NCBI GenBank assembly: GCA_010015745.1
Contig: ML978162.1
Span: forward strand, 124,001-188,000
DNA length: 64,000 nt
Reading direction: 5' to 3'
Origin: Setomelanomma holmii
Taxonomy: Eukaryota; Ascomycota; Dothideomycetes; Pleosporales; Phaeosphaeriaceae
Positions 33,488 to 44,738 of the stretch are shown here, piece after piece. Position 1 is the first letter of the stretch; the number at the start of each line of letters is the position of its first letter. A program made the position numbers and the translations under genes. The notes under the pieces are model-generated. The model was not told where the DNA came from, did no database searches, and worked only from the letters and a program-made list of their open reading frames with translations.

Positions 33488-35411
33488 ATGGTCGGGCCTC
33501 GTAAGGCGGCACTTGCCGAGGAGAGCGCCGAAGTCGAGGTCTTGTTCGCCAACATGGACAAGATGAAGACTCTCACAAAGAAGATACAGGCCAGCGTCAA
33601 CAGGCTGGACGCCAGCGGGAAGGCAGTGCAGGAAGCCATCAGCCCCATATACGGCAATACCCAAAAGCTCCAGATCGCAAACACCAACATAGACCGAGTT
33701 ATCGATGCGATAGAGAGGCTCAGAGCGCCGCGCGAGCAAACAGACCGGGAGGAGAGGGTCATTCGCGCGGGACCTGGAAATGCAGACCTCAGAGATTACA
33801 TCGCGTCGCTTGATCGCACCGCAATGGCACTCGCAGACCTCAAGCGCACCAACCTTCGCTCGAACGAGAAGGCCATCGCCCAACAGACGGCATTAATGAA
33901 GCTCGGCAACAAGCAGCTAGAGGACAACTTCCGAAGCATACTACAGGATTGCTCGCGCAAGAAGGTGCAGCCTTTAGAATACGTCGCTAAAAGTGGGTTG
34001 ACTCTGCGCCGTCCTGGATGTGTGCTAACATGCCCCAGATAACCCATTCCCTCTCATGCCTCAAGAAGAACTCTCGAAACTCCGCGCGATCAACGTTCAC
34101 ATCTCCAAGTCATTCTCCTTGCTCTCGCAGAACGATGTCTCACAGACGCCTACGCAACGCATATACGCGGACGAACGAGGCAGGTATCTGGAAAGCTCGC
34201 TGGCCAGTCTCGCGCAGGCATCGATTAGCACAGCCAGGAAGCTCCAAGCGGATGCACTGTACAAGAAAGGCACGAATGGTGTCGGGACCTATGTCCAGGC
34301 CATACAAGGCATCTTCGTCGCCGAGTACGACAACATCACCAACATCTTCCCACGCGAGGAGTGGACCCCAGTCTGCGAAGCTACTTGTCAAGCACCATTG
34401 GGCGAGTTCAACAAGACGTTGCGCGAGCTCAACGGGCACATCCAAAAGAACTTGCTGACGGACTGTTTCCTTGGCTATGAGATATGCGGCATGGTACGGT
34501 CGGCGTCAATCCGGCTTCAAGACACTACCGGAGCGCTCAAGGGTCAGATCTACGATAGCGTCAAGCCAGTCCGGGAAACTTCCAAGATGTCCATGGGCAA
34601 GCTGCTCGAAGACGTCAGGTCGAAGACCAACAGTCTTATCGCTCTGCCAATAGATGGTGGAGCGGTTTCCATCACGACCGAGACGATGCGCCGCTTGCAG
34701 GAGATGACAAACTACTTGGAGCCATTGTCTTCAATTTTGGCGTCCCTCGGCGATGGTGGCTGGAACTCCGGCTCGACAAATAACTCTTCGACGACTTTGG
34801 ATGTCGGTCCTGACTCGCTCAAGCTATTCGGCAAGTATGCAGCCGACACCGTCGACACGCTGATCTCCAATCTTGCTGGAAAGTCTAGGGCGTTGCTGAA
34901 GGGCAAGAACTTGCAGGGCATCTTCATCGCCAACAATGTTGCCATTGTCACGCGAATGATCCGCTCATCTGAGCTGGCGCCGCTCATGGAAGGCTACGCG
35001 AAGAAGCTTGCCGATTGGCGCAAACAGGGTACAGCGATGTATCTGGAAGCATGGAGGGAGCCTTCGGGTCATCTGCTTGATGTGCAGTACACGAATCGCA
35101 GTAAGGAGCGACCGCAGTCGGGCAGTTTAGACTCCGCAGCCATCGTCAAAGCACTTGGCTCGAAGGACAAGGACGCCATCAAGGAGAAGTTCAAGAGCTT
35201 CAACACCAGCTTCGATGTCCTAGTAGCGAGCCACAAAGGGTACGCAATGGAGCCTGAGGTCCGCAATCAGTTGGGCAAGGAAGTACAGAACATCATCGAG
35301 CCGCTGTACAACCGCTTCTACGACCGATATCGCGAGATCGACAAGGGCAAGGGCAAGTACGTCAAGTACGACAAGAGTGAGCTCAACAGGGCGTTGGCGA
35401 GCTTTTCATAA
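33488..35411 (+). CDS. exo70: Exocyst complex subunit Exo70
   Basis: Two exons, 33488-33992 and 34039-35411, with an intron of GTGGGT donor, GCTAAC branch and CCCAG acceptor; 625 residues in frame. The start was chosen at MVGPRKAALAEESAEVEVLF because Exo70 N-termini begin close to this helix. The N-terminal half is coiled coil (NMDKMKTLTKKIQASVNRLD). The C-terminal half carries the conserved Exo70 helical bundles, seen as SKMSMGKLLEDVRSKTNSLI, FGKYAADTVDTLISNLAGKS and LQGIFIANNVAIVTRMIRSS. The final region (EVQNIIEPLYNRFYDRYREI, KYVKYDKSELNRALASF) matches the basic, PI(4,5)P2-contacting tail in the family. Exo70 tethers secretory vesicles at the plasma membrane at hyphal tips and septa. No anomalies. 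Confidence 0.95.
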
Positions 35412-36311
35412 GATGTTGTGGTTTGACACTGGTTTGGAGTTTTGCGCGGATACCCACTGGATTGCATTGCTTAGGCGTGATGGGCTGGAGAGAGTACTTG
35501 GATTATGCGGCTGCATGGGTTGTGATTGGATAGTCTCGATGCAATATGACAGCTACAACATTCCTCGCATGTCGCCTACAATACAATGTGCACGCAGTGA
35601 ACATTGAGACATGACAAGATGCCATCAATTATCGTATGTTTAGGTATAGAATGCCATGTCCTGCTCGCGCCTGCCAACGAGGCGTCGCTGTCAGGCACGA
35701 GGCAGGTGGCGCACGTGATGACTTCCACTCTGGGACTGACGTGCCACGGTCGCGACTGCTCCTCACCAGGTACTTTCAGAGCACAGAAATCTCCTGCGCA
35801 CAAGCTGCAGACTGTCAATTGCAGCCTACGCGCACTTTCATAAACATGCAAAGTGATCATCGGCGTCATTTCAACTTGAACATCACCGAGCAGGCAAGTG
35901 GTCGTGGCGCGGGGATTTTTGGACTAGCGCGCATTTCTTCGACGTTGCGCTCCAATCCCTGCTCAGACCCCTTTCCTCCAGCAAGACGAAGCGCACCACG
36001 ACTTCCCCCCCAACATCGCTGCCTCCACCTGCACCACGCCATTCTCACTCGCAGCACCTGCACCCAGCATTCCATTGCTTTCACAGAGCGCCCATCGCCC
36101 CAAAGCATCCATACTGCTGACTGGTACGCCGGCTTTCCTAACGCCTTGTTTCACTATTTCTCCAGGTTCTGGCCCGGTCGCGTCTCCATATTGTTGGCAG
36201 CCACCTCGGCCACCACCATCACGCATTGAGCCTGTCGCTGACCTCGCATCTGTTCTGCAGGAGTCTCTCACTTGACGGCACATCGTCTGCATCAGCGGCT
36301 CTATTCACATC
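35412..36311. other. Intergenic, probable septin promoter and leader
   Basis: No supported coding sequence. A plus-strand frame at 35636-36229 has no recognisable motif and lies in the likely leader of the septin gene. Confidence 0.5.
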
Positions 36312-37987
36312 ATGGGTAAGGAGCTCCCAGGCCGCATCCCCGACGTCGACGGCACCACCAAACCTACGAGCCCGCCAGACGCCTCAGGCACACAAATTGT
36401 AGCAGGGGCGTGCGGCAGCGCGATGCAGCTCTGATACCGGTTGCCGTTGCCGTTGTTGATGGCGGCGCACTCATTTGGCAGGTCCGGGCAGGGGCTAACA
36501 GCTGGCACAGAAGCGAACGGCGCGTCCCCCATTCCTCCCACGCGTGCGTCCCCATCGCCTCCGACGTCCTCAAGCGGCCCTTACGCCATGGACGAAACGC
36601 TTTCGAGGGCTAACGGCCATTCTCCAGCACCACAGACTGTCTCCGCAAAGAACCCCAAGGCCGCAGCTGCCATGGCGAACGACATGAACATTGTGCGTAG
36701 GAAGCTTACAGGCTACGTCGGCTTTGCCAATCTGCCAAACCAATGGCACCGTAAGAGTGTGCGCAAAGGCTTCAACTTCAACGTGATGGTTGTTGGTATG
36801 TAATGCGCGTCATCACCAAGCTCTAGTACTAACATGTCACAGGCGAGTCTGGCCTTGGAAAGTCGACCCTAGTGAACACACTCTTCAACACCTCGCTGTA
36901 CCCGCCCAAGGAGCGCAAGCCACCGAGCCTCGAGATCTCCAAGACTGTCTCAGTACAGTCCATTAGTGCCGACATTGAGGAGAACGGCGTCCGCCTGCGT
37001 TTGACCGTTGTCGACACCCCAGGTTTCGGCGACTTCATCAACAATGACGAGTCCTGGGATCCCATTGTCAAGAACATCGAGCAGCGCTTCGATGCCTACC
37101 TGGAGGCCGAGAACAAGGTTAATCGCATGAACGTCGTTGACAACCGCATCCACGCAGTCGTGTACTTCATTCAACCCACCGGTCATTCGCTCAAGCCGCT
37201 AGACATTGAGGTGATGAAGAAGCTGCACACCAAGGTCAATCTGATCCCCGTTATCGCCAAGGCCGACACCGTCACAGACGACGATCTCGACAACTACAAG
37301 AAGAGGGTCAGTCCATCCTGCATTCATCCAAAATTGCGCTAACATGATCAGATCCTCGCCGACATTGCCTACCACAAGATCCAGATCTTCGAGGGGCCAC
37401 GATATGAGCTTGACGATGAGGAGACCATTGCCGAGAACCAGGAGATCATGAGCAAGGTTCCTTTCGCCGTTGTTGGCTCAAACACCGAGGTCATCACACC
37501 AGACGGCCGCAAGGTCCGGGGCCGACAGCTGCCCTGGGGTGTTGTCGAGGTTGACAATGAGGAGCACTGCGACTTCGTCAAGCTGCGACAAATGCTCATC
37601 CGCACCCACATGGAAGAGCTCAAGGAGAACACCAACAACGTCCTCTACGAGAACTACCGGTCCGAGAAGCTTACCTCTATGGGAGTTCAGCAAGACTCGA
37701 CCGTATTCAAGGAGGTCAACCCTGCGGTCAAGCAGGAAGAGGAGCGCTCGCTGCACGAGCAGAAGCTTCAGAAGATGGAGATGGAGATGAAGATGGTCTT
37801 CCAACAGAAGGTGCAGGAGAAGGAAAGCAAGCTGCGACAAAGCGAGGAGGAGCTATACGCCCGACACAAAGAGATGAAGGAGCAGCTGGACCGACAACGA
37901 CTAGAACTCGAGGAGAAGAAGACACGCATCGAAACCGGTCGACCGATAGAAGAGAAGGGCAAGAGAAAGGGCTTCTCGCTCCGCTAA
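36312..37987 (+). CDS. aspB: Septin, AspB/Cdc3 type
   Basis: Four exons: 36312-36315, 36511-36795, 36843-37306 and 37352-37987, giving 462 residues. Exon 1 codes only ATG plus one base; its intron has GTAAGG, GCTAAC and CACAG signals. An alternative unspliced in-frame ATG at 36459 exists. A disordered Ser/Pro-rich N-terminus is followed by a polybasic stretch before the G domain (NQWHRKSVRKGFNFNVMVVG). The G domain shows GESGLGKSTLVNTLFN (P-loop), VVDTPGFGD (G3) and PVIAKADTVT (G4). The septin-unique region (QLPWGVVEVDNEEHCDF) follows, then a long C-terminal coiled coil (about residues 375-450). The longer N-terminus with coiled coil fits the Cdc3/AspB group rather than Cdc10. Septins form heteromeric filaments at septa and hyphal necks. 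Confidence 0.93.
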
Positions 37988-39016
37988 GCACCGGCGGCCT
38001 AGCGGGTGGAACCCCACCTTATCCATGCGTGGGTTTGGCGGCGCGGCCAGCACAAAAGCCTCTTCTCCTTCTCAGCTCCTCTTACAAGACCTTGTTTAAT
38101 ATAATGCCGCTTGACGATGTCACTGGGTGCTATCGGCAGATGGGATAATACACCGTGGGCGATTTTGGAGACGAAGGATCGCGGTGTCGTTGTTGGTCCA
38201 GTTTGTCCGGGTCGTTGATTGATACCAACATCATTGCGCTCTCTTCTGGTTCCCTTACGTCTCTTCGCTTTCTTATTTTTTCTAGTAGCAGGGCAGCTGT
38301 GCTTTGGAGGGCGGAGAGGGGACGTGAGGGACAGCTTCTTTTCATGTATTCTACACATCATCCTAGTAGCGAATTTCGTTTGTGGGCAACGGCGCAGGTT
38401 CTGACATGTGACGCTGAGCTCTGAGACTATATACAGTGAAGAACGTATGACGTGACCATGGTTCACTCCGACGCGGTACGCCATAGTGAACAGGTGCTGC
38501 ACCAGGTCGCCTTGCTCGCGGCTGATGGAGATCGCCAGGGTGCCGCAGTGGTCGGAGCGCCATGGGGCTGATGCACGCCCACCAGCGCCAGCGACACAGC
38601 CTTTCGTCATCACCCCAAACGCCGTTTTTCTGGTTTACGTGCCCGCTTCTGCCCACTACAAACACATTCTTCCACCGTCACTGCTCTACACTTTCGTCGC
38701 TATATACTGACTGAGATTGCTTGAAGTCTCCTGCTTCAATTCGGACCTATTGACCTCATCGGTAAGTTCTCTCCCTCGGTCATGCACCCCGAGCATCATG
38801 AGCGGGTCCCAAGTGCCCGCCGGTCAAGACAGACCAGGTCCCAGCCACCGCTCCTAACAGATTGCAACTTCATCCCTCCGCAAGGCAGCAAGCAAACGCC
38901 CCAAGCTTCCAGCCTCATCGCCGTCCTTATCGAGAGCTTTACCACCTCTTTGACACCCCGCTAACAGCCCCAAGCTCCCCATTACGTAGCCCACACGACA
39001 GCTCCGAAATCCCACA
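37988..39016. other. Intergenic, no supported gene
   Basis: Septin 3' flank and Pom33 promoter. Overlapping short frames only. Confidence 0.5.
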
Positions 39017-39918
39017 ATGGCTCCTCCACCGCCTGCAACCCTCCCACTGGGCCAGCGTCTCGTAGCCCTCGCGCAAACACTGCAGTTTGCCTGGTTCGCC
39101 GGCCACGTTACGCTCCTGCTCGCTACTCTGCGCTACAGCTTGAGCTACATCACCTTCAACTACTACTCGCGATGGGCCAGCTTCTCGTACCGCGTGGCCT
39201 TCTTGTCAGCGTGCGTCACATACGGCATAGTAGTCTACAAGGCGTATCGCGCCCGCATGAGGACTGGAAAGCAGGGCGGCATCCTCACCTTGGCCACAGA
39301 TGAGAATGTGCAGTATCTGCGTAAGTTCTGCACTCGGCGGGATTCCCCGCAAAAACTTCGAGCTAACATCAATCCTCAGTCATGGCACTTGTATGGCTCT
39401 TTTCGCGCCAGATCCCGCTTGCAGTCACACCCTTCGCTGTTTACTCTGTGTTCCATGTCGCAACCTACGTGCGCTCCAACTTGCTGCCTACCATCCAGCC
39501 GCCTCCCGCCGCCGCAGCACCCGGCTCCAAGCCCGCTGCTTCAGGTGCCTCTGAGGCCATTGGCAAGTTCGTCAAGGAGTACTATGACGGCTCCATGACG
39601 CTCGTTGCCCTCCTCGAGATCGCTCTCTGGTTCCGCGTCGTCGGCTCCGCGCTTCTCTTCCAGAAGGGCTCGTGGATCCTGCTCGGCGTGTACACCGTCT
39701 TCTTCCGCGCCCGCGTTGCGCAGAGCAGCTTTGTTCAGGAAGCCATCTTCCAGGTCACCGCTAGGATCGACGCGCAGCTTGCTAACCAGAGCACCCCGCC
39801 TGCCGCCCGCAATGCGTGGGGCACGTTCAAAGGCATCGTCCGCCAGGCTGCTGATGCGACTGATATCCGCAAGTATGTTGGTGGTCAGCAACAGGGTGTC
39901 CCCAAGAAGGCGCAGTAA
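39017..39918 (+). CDS. Pom33/TMEM33/Tts1-family membrane protein
   Basis: Two exons, 39017-39320 and 39380-39918, separated by an intron with GTAAGT donor, GCTAACA branch and CTCAG acceptor; 280 residues. Hydrophobic segments lie near residues 15-45, 60-80, 103-125 and 175-200. The conserved family blocks are YYSRWASFSYRVAFLSACVT, MALVWLFSRQIPLAVTPFAV and FHVATYVRSNLLP, followed by an amphipathic C-terminal part (SSFVQEAIFQVTARIDAQLA). Family members (yeast Pom33/Per33, fission yeast Tts1, animal TMEM33) sit in the ER and nuclear envelope, shape ER tubules and help distribute nuclear pores. Alanine/proline-rich linker in the middle (PPPAAAAPGSKPAASGASE). Strongly codon-biased and intact. Confidence 0.88.
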
Positions 39919-42156
39919 GCGTCGTGATATGGCAATGTCAATGACCTGTCTTCAGTAGCGAGCGGTGATATAGCTGTTGGAGATCCAAAGGTACGATTCT
40001 TGACGACGTGACGGCAGTCATGAGGGGACACAATGATTGGAGTGTGGCAGTGTGGGTTGACGCGGATGACAGATGTTAGATCGAGTGATATCCAAGGGGT
40101 ATGCAATGGGAAAATATAAAGATGACATGAGCGTGTGTGTGTGTGGGGGGGGGGGGGGGGGGGGGGGGGGGGAGGACAAAATCAAGGTGCACATGGCGGT
40201 GGTGCAATCGGGTGTGTGTGGCTAAACCTCTCAGCAGTTTTCAACTATAGAGAAGCACAGAGTTCAGGGATTTTGAAATGTTAGTTGCAAAATTCTATCT
40301 TTGTTCTTCGTCGAACATTCAGTGCACTTCTTTCCTGTGAAGCTTACACGTACGAGGTTCGGAATGTGGATGTGGCGGTGTTTAGCTTGTGTGGAAATTG
40401 CGCACCAAAAGCCACAGCTGAAGCTGTCGTACCAAAGCGCGAGCTATGTGTGTAAAAGCCAACGGTCATGCCCGGGTCAACCTTGCACCACTAGAAGTCG
40501 AGGTCACTGAGCCATTTGCGATGATGTTTCTGCCCGAGGTTCTAGAACTTTCAAGGAGTGTAAGCTTTTGGCGTCGGCTCTGGCTCGACTAGACTGCAGG
40601 CATGACATGCTTATTGTGTAGTGGTGAATGTGACGGAAGGTGTTTGCAAAGGTGGTTGATTGCTTGGCCGCTTTACCAGCTCTCGGAGCATTTTAAGGAT
40701 TGTGAGTTGAGAGTATTGACAAGACTTCAATACTCGCACGACATGGAGCATGGAAGCTTCGATGCATACATTGCGTCTTGTCGCTCGGGTGCTCAACTAT
40801 GAATATCCGTGCTGTGATGTATGTATGCGCAGAGAACAGCATGCACATGCGTGCGCTTCGGAGGTACACGACAAGACTCGACACGGACACAGCACTACAA
40901 GCACGTTTTCGATAGTTTCACACAGGCAAAGAAAATTGTCAGTCTCCACCGCGCCATGCAATTTTCTCGCCCGCAACTTCCGTACACCATCACCAGCACC
41001 AGCGCTACGTAGAGAACACTATGGAAGCTATGAATTTATCTCTGCTGCCCAAGTCTTACCAGCAGACCCGAGTGAAGACAGCGCAACAATGCCCCTCCAT
41101 CGTAATCGCTTGCTTCGCTCGAGTCTGTCCGCACCTCACCTCCACACCAAGCCAGTAATAGCCTCTCCCAAGGCGTGCGCAACCCCACATCGAAGCGGTG
41201 ATGTGCACTCGAGAGCATGCGAGAGCCGAACACCCGCTCACATGGCGGTGAGCATGGGGTTTGCTGTGTGTGCACCTATGCACGAGACGGATGTGTGGCG
41301 TGAGCTGGTTCCCTTTGGCGCCGCAGGGCAAAGAACTTCACTAAAGAACGAGCACGTTGTGACGAGAGTGTAAGCGGGAGATGGTTCGGGTTTTGCTTGC
41401 TCGCATCCAGACCTCACGATGCAAATGAGGACTTCGTAGGCGGCGCGCACAAGGTTTATTCACTTCATTTCGCATGCGCCTTGCCAAAAAAGCTTGTCGT
41501 ATACGCCATCCGGACGGATCTGGGAGCCAGAGACGGCGATCTGGGGTTTATTGCATGGTAGATTGGGGATTGCGTACTTTGTGATTGATGTCGCAACATA
41601 GAGTGCAGTAGTCGTGCTTGCCTGGGGACTGGAACGCCGACCAGGTCAAAGAAAATCTAGAAATGGACGCCGACAGGATAGAATGACCTATTTCCATGCT
41701 CACATTCGATCGTGCTTGCCGTTCTCCACCGTCAACAACTGCACTTTCACATCAACCGTGCGCACACACAAAACACAAACAGCACGCCATCATTTCTCGA
41801 CCGCATAGTGTGACGCGCCAAGTTAGCAGCTGGCGTTAGCAGAGCGCCCTGGACGAAGTGGTGGCACGGCAGGGGTAACGCTACGCTGCGGGCCACCAGG
41901 CTAGCGAGGAACGTCAGCCGCTTCACCGTTTCGATAATTTGGGAAGTGGATTTGTATATAGGGCTGGGAGGCCCTGGGGGTTTGGGGCTTTTCTCCCCTG
42001 TGACGGTCTTTTGGAGTGCACTGCTTGGTTGAAAGTAACGACGTCATTGAACGAGCTGGAATCGAGAGTTGTATCGACTGAGGTTGCGGGACGAAAGCCT
42101 TTTGTATAAGTCTCGCTTAACGAATCGACAACCACGACAACGACTAGAGCTTGAAG
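39919..42156. other. Long intergenic region with G-tract
   Basis: About 2.2 kb with no gene I can support. It holds the GT/poly-G tract at 40133-40172. Open frames at 40750-41373 and others show no motif or splice structure. The last few hundred bases are the cyclin-like gene's promoter. Confidence 0.5.
40133..40172. repeat. (GT)6 followed by 28 consecutive G
   Basis: The plus strand reads six GT units (40133-40144) followed by an unbroken run of 28 G (40145-40172). It lies about 215 bases after the Pom33 stop codon. Runs this long are rare and can form G-quadruplexes; the exact length is also easily misread by sequencers. Confidence 0.95.
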
Positions 42157-43229
42157 ATGACGGAGACTTTGGAAGAGATGGATTATTCCCCGGCACTCTC
42201 GACCACGAGCGATATGACGGACGAAGAGTTGGACAGGTACTTGGCAACCTATGTTCCGCTGTCGAATCTCCCCACGCCTCCACCAGCAAGGGAGCACGTT
42301 TCCGCAGTACCGAGCTCAGCATCAACATCCACGCCATCATCACAAACGCAACCATCTTTCCCCCAAAAGGTCCAAGGTCAGTCTCTCCATTCCTTCAAAT
42401 GTCATACTACCGCATTTGGATCACTGTCACACAAGAAGTTGGAAAGTCTCCACGGACCATCCATCGGCTTCGCATCCTTCCCCTGCATGAAACCGCCTGG
42501 TCCCACGTCATCCTCGCTCAACGTCCAACTCCTTTTCTTCCATCTCCACAAAAGCACCGCGTTCCTGTCGATCCACCCGCATTCCTCGTCACCATCCAAT
42601 AAACAATGACACCGCAAACATACTAACGCCTTAATTTAGCATACGCAGTACACCTCGCAAACCTAGTCCCTAGTAATGTCTCCACTCACAGACCGCATAC
42701 CCATGTTATGTGCAGTTTCCTAGACCGTGCAAACCTACCAGACGAAGTCGTTGCCTTTGCAGCATGCGTGTTGGACAATTTAAGCACCAGATTTGGAGGG
42801 CTGTGGCGCGACATCCTCGCTCCCGCTGAATTTGAGCGCGATCTCAAGAACTTCTTAAAAACAGACTCAACACGCCACGCACATCTCAGTCCAGACATCA
42901 TCGTCCTCGCTGCCCTGGCGCTTGCACATGGCTTTCTAACCGACCGGCTGCGCTCGTCGCGGCACTGGAGTGTCAAGGAGAGCGGTGGGATGTTTACGGT
43001 CAGGGAGATTGAGGCGACGAAGCGTGCGGTGTTGGTGGACATGGATTATGGGCTCTCGAGAATCTCAAATGACATGGTCCAACGCATGTCGAGGGACATG
43101 CAGCGGTCAAAGACTATCGCAAAAGAAGCAGAGGTGGTTAAGGATGAAAGGAGACGAACGCTCTCGCTCAATCTTTCTGGTACGGCGATCTGGAATCATG
43201 GCCTGCACACACCGGAGCCAAGTCCATGA
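42157..43229 (+). CDS. Cyclin-like protein
   Basis: Two exons, 42157-42376 and 42640-43229 (donor GTCAGT, branch TACTAAC, acceptor TTTAG); 269 residues. The intron is 263 bases, longer than its neighbours'. The start ATG 42157 gives MTETLEEMDYSPALSTTSDM, an acidic disordered N-terminus with a Pro/Ser-rich linker. Exon 2 encodes a helical domain (HVMCSFLDRANLPDEVVAFA, ACVLDNLSTRFGGLWRD, DIIVLAALALAHGFLTDRLR, then FTVREIEATKRAVLVDMDYG). The pattern of helices with ALALAHGFL and a late DMDYGLSRI block resembles cyclin boxes found in filamentous fungi. A cyclin would partner a Cdk, but no partner can be named. The call is by pattern; a different helical regulator is possible. Confidence 0.65.
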
Positions 43230-43960
43230 GCATGCACTGTTCTCTCGATGCTTTCGATGCACCGACATCGGCTTCAGCAGCATTGTTACGACATCTTCAG
43301 CGGCATTCTTCAAGGGCGTACAAGCATTCCTGGTGTTTCAGAATATCATTGGTGTCATGGTAGGCGCATTGTGGCATCACATTGGATCGCGGCGAAGGGT
43401 TGCTGTTGTCGTTCATTCACACAGCGCAGCATCTTGTTTGATTGCTTTGCATGATACCCCAGCATGGTTCAGAAACACCATCTAAACAGCACAGCATACT
43501 TCGCACAGCCAACCGTCATATAGGCGGTGAAGTAGTAATAGCATATTCGCAATTGTACATGGCGCTAGACTTGATACATATTCATCCTTTATCCTACGGA
43601 TCTTGGCAGTACCCTTCCATACTTAAGCTTTGTGACTGGCGTTTTGTTGCAAGCAGAGTCTTCGGAGTACGAGGCTGCCCACCACGTCTGTGGAACAAAG
43701 TATACCGCACGTTAAAAGTCCTTTACAAAACCAAGCTTCATAAACAACCCCGAAATTAGTGGTCTCGTCTTTGCTCCACCTCCCCTGTTGGACTCTTTTC
43801 GCCCGTGATCCATCCCGCATGTGAAAGGTGTGTGGAGGGGCAGCGCCAGTGGACCTTAGCACGTTCGACGTCATTGCACACAAGTCTGGCAGTGTCTGGC
43901 CTTTGCCAAAAAGTGACGGTCCTACGCGCAAAGACCCCGGCTAGTATGGCCGTCTTGCGC

Positions 43961-44258
43961 AAGTGTATTGGATGAATTGGCCCGTTGGGTTGGTCGCGTC
44001 TTAGCCAACGTTTCCGCGTCGTCGTGTTCGCGCCTACCCCACCATCCCCATGCCGCTTCGGTCGGGACGGTGGGTGTGTGGGATGGAAATGATGATGCTC
44101 TTCATCAGGGTCTCAATTCCCATCGTCAACGACGCGTGAGGCTCCAACTATGCGTACAAAAGTTGGAAGTGTATTGGATGGATTGGCTTGAGTCGGGCGC
44201 GTCCTAGCCAACGTTTCCGAGTTTGCGCCTACCCCACCATCTCCATACCGCTTCGGTC
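43961..44258. repeat. Imperfect direct repeat, two copies of about 95 bases
   Basis: Copy 1 at 43961-44063 and copy 2 at 44167-44258 share, in order, the blocks AAGTGTATTGGATG, TAGCCAACGTTTCCG, GCGCCTACCCCACCATC and CCGCTTCGGTC. They differ by substitutions and small indels between blocks, with about 100 unrelated bases between the copies. No coding sense or terminal inverted repeats seen. Confidence 0.8.
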
Positions 44259-44570
44259 TACGCTGCATGAAGCTTGCATATCGCGGAGCTCAACAGCTTG
44301 GAAAGGAGCTGTCAGCTCGCAGCTTTCCCCGCGCTTCGAGTACCGCTATCATCGATTGATTGCCGTGCAGTGTGGTGTGGTGTGGTGTGATATACGCTGT
44401 CGTCTGAAAGCATACAAAATCAGACGCTTGCGGTTCATGCAGAGTAAACACCCCGTTGCCGTGCGTGCTGGAGCTTTGTCAACACACATGGCGCGAGTCT
44501 GATTACGCGCTTTATAAGCCTGGGCTACGCTACTTCTCGATCCTATTGCTCTACCTCTGACCTGATCTGA

Positions 44571-44572
44571 CC

Positions 44573-44637
<65 letters not shown>

Positions 44638-44644
44638 TTCTCTC
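44571..44644 (+). promoter_or_regulatory. Pyrimidine tract (TC)n upstream of glycogen phosphorylase
   Basis: About 26 TC units at 44577-44629, extended by near-perfect pyrimidines to 44644, ending some 95 bases before ATG 44739. A CCCCT (the reverse of the yeast stress element AGGGG) directly precedes it at 44571-44575. CT-rich tracts just upstream of start codons are common in strongly expressed fungal genes. A regulatory role is inference. Confidence 0.6.
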
Positions 44645-44738
44645 GCTTCAATCGTTCTTCCATCCACCCCACCATCGATTTGGAGCAGCAACACTCCCTC
44701 AACAACACCTGCTTCGACTCAATTGAGCTGCATAGAAA

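Larger units (their letters stand above)
43230..44738. other. Intergenic with direct repeat and pyrimidine tract
   Basis: Downstream of the cyclin-like gene and upstream of glycogen phosphorylase. No gene supported. It holds the imperfect direct repeat (43961-44258) and the TC microsatellite at 44577-44629 described separately. Confidence 0.55.

Noticed and set aside
35636..36229. 197-codon plus-strand frame upstream of the septin
   Set aside because: No motif, no splice link to the septin frame; treated as leader sequence.
42069..42602. 177-codon plus-strand frame overlapping the cyclin-like gene
   Set aside because: Runs through the intron in another frame; the two-exon model gives a coherent domain instead.
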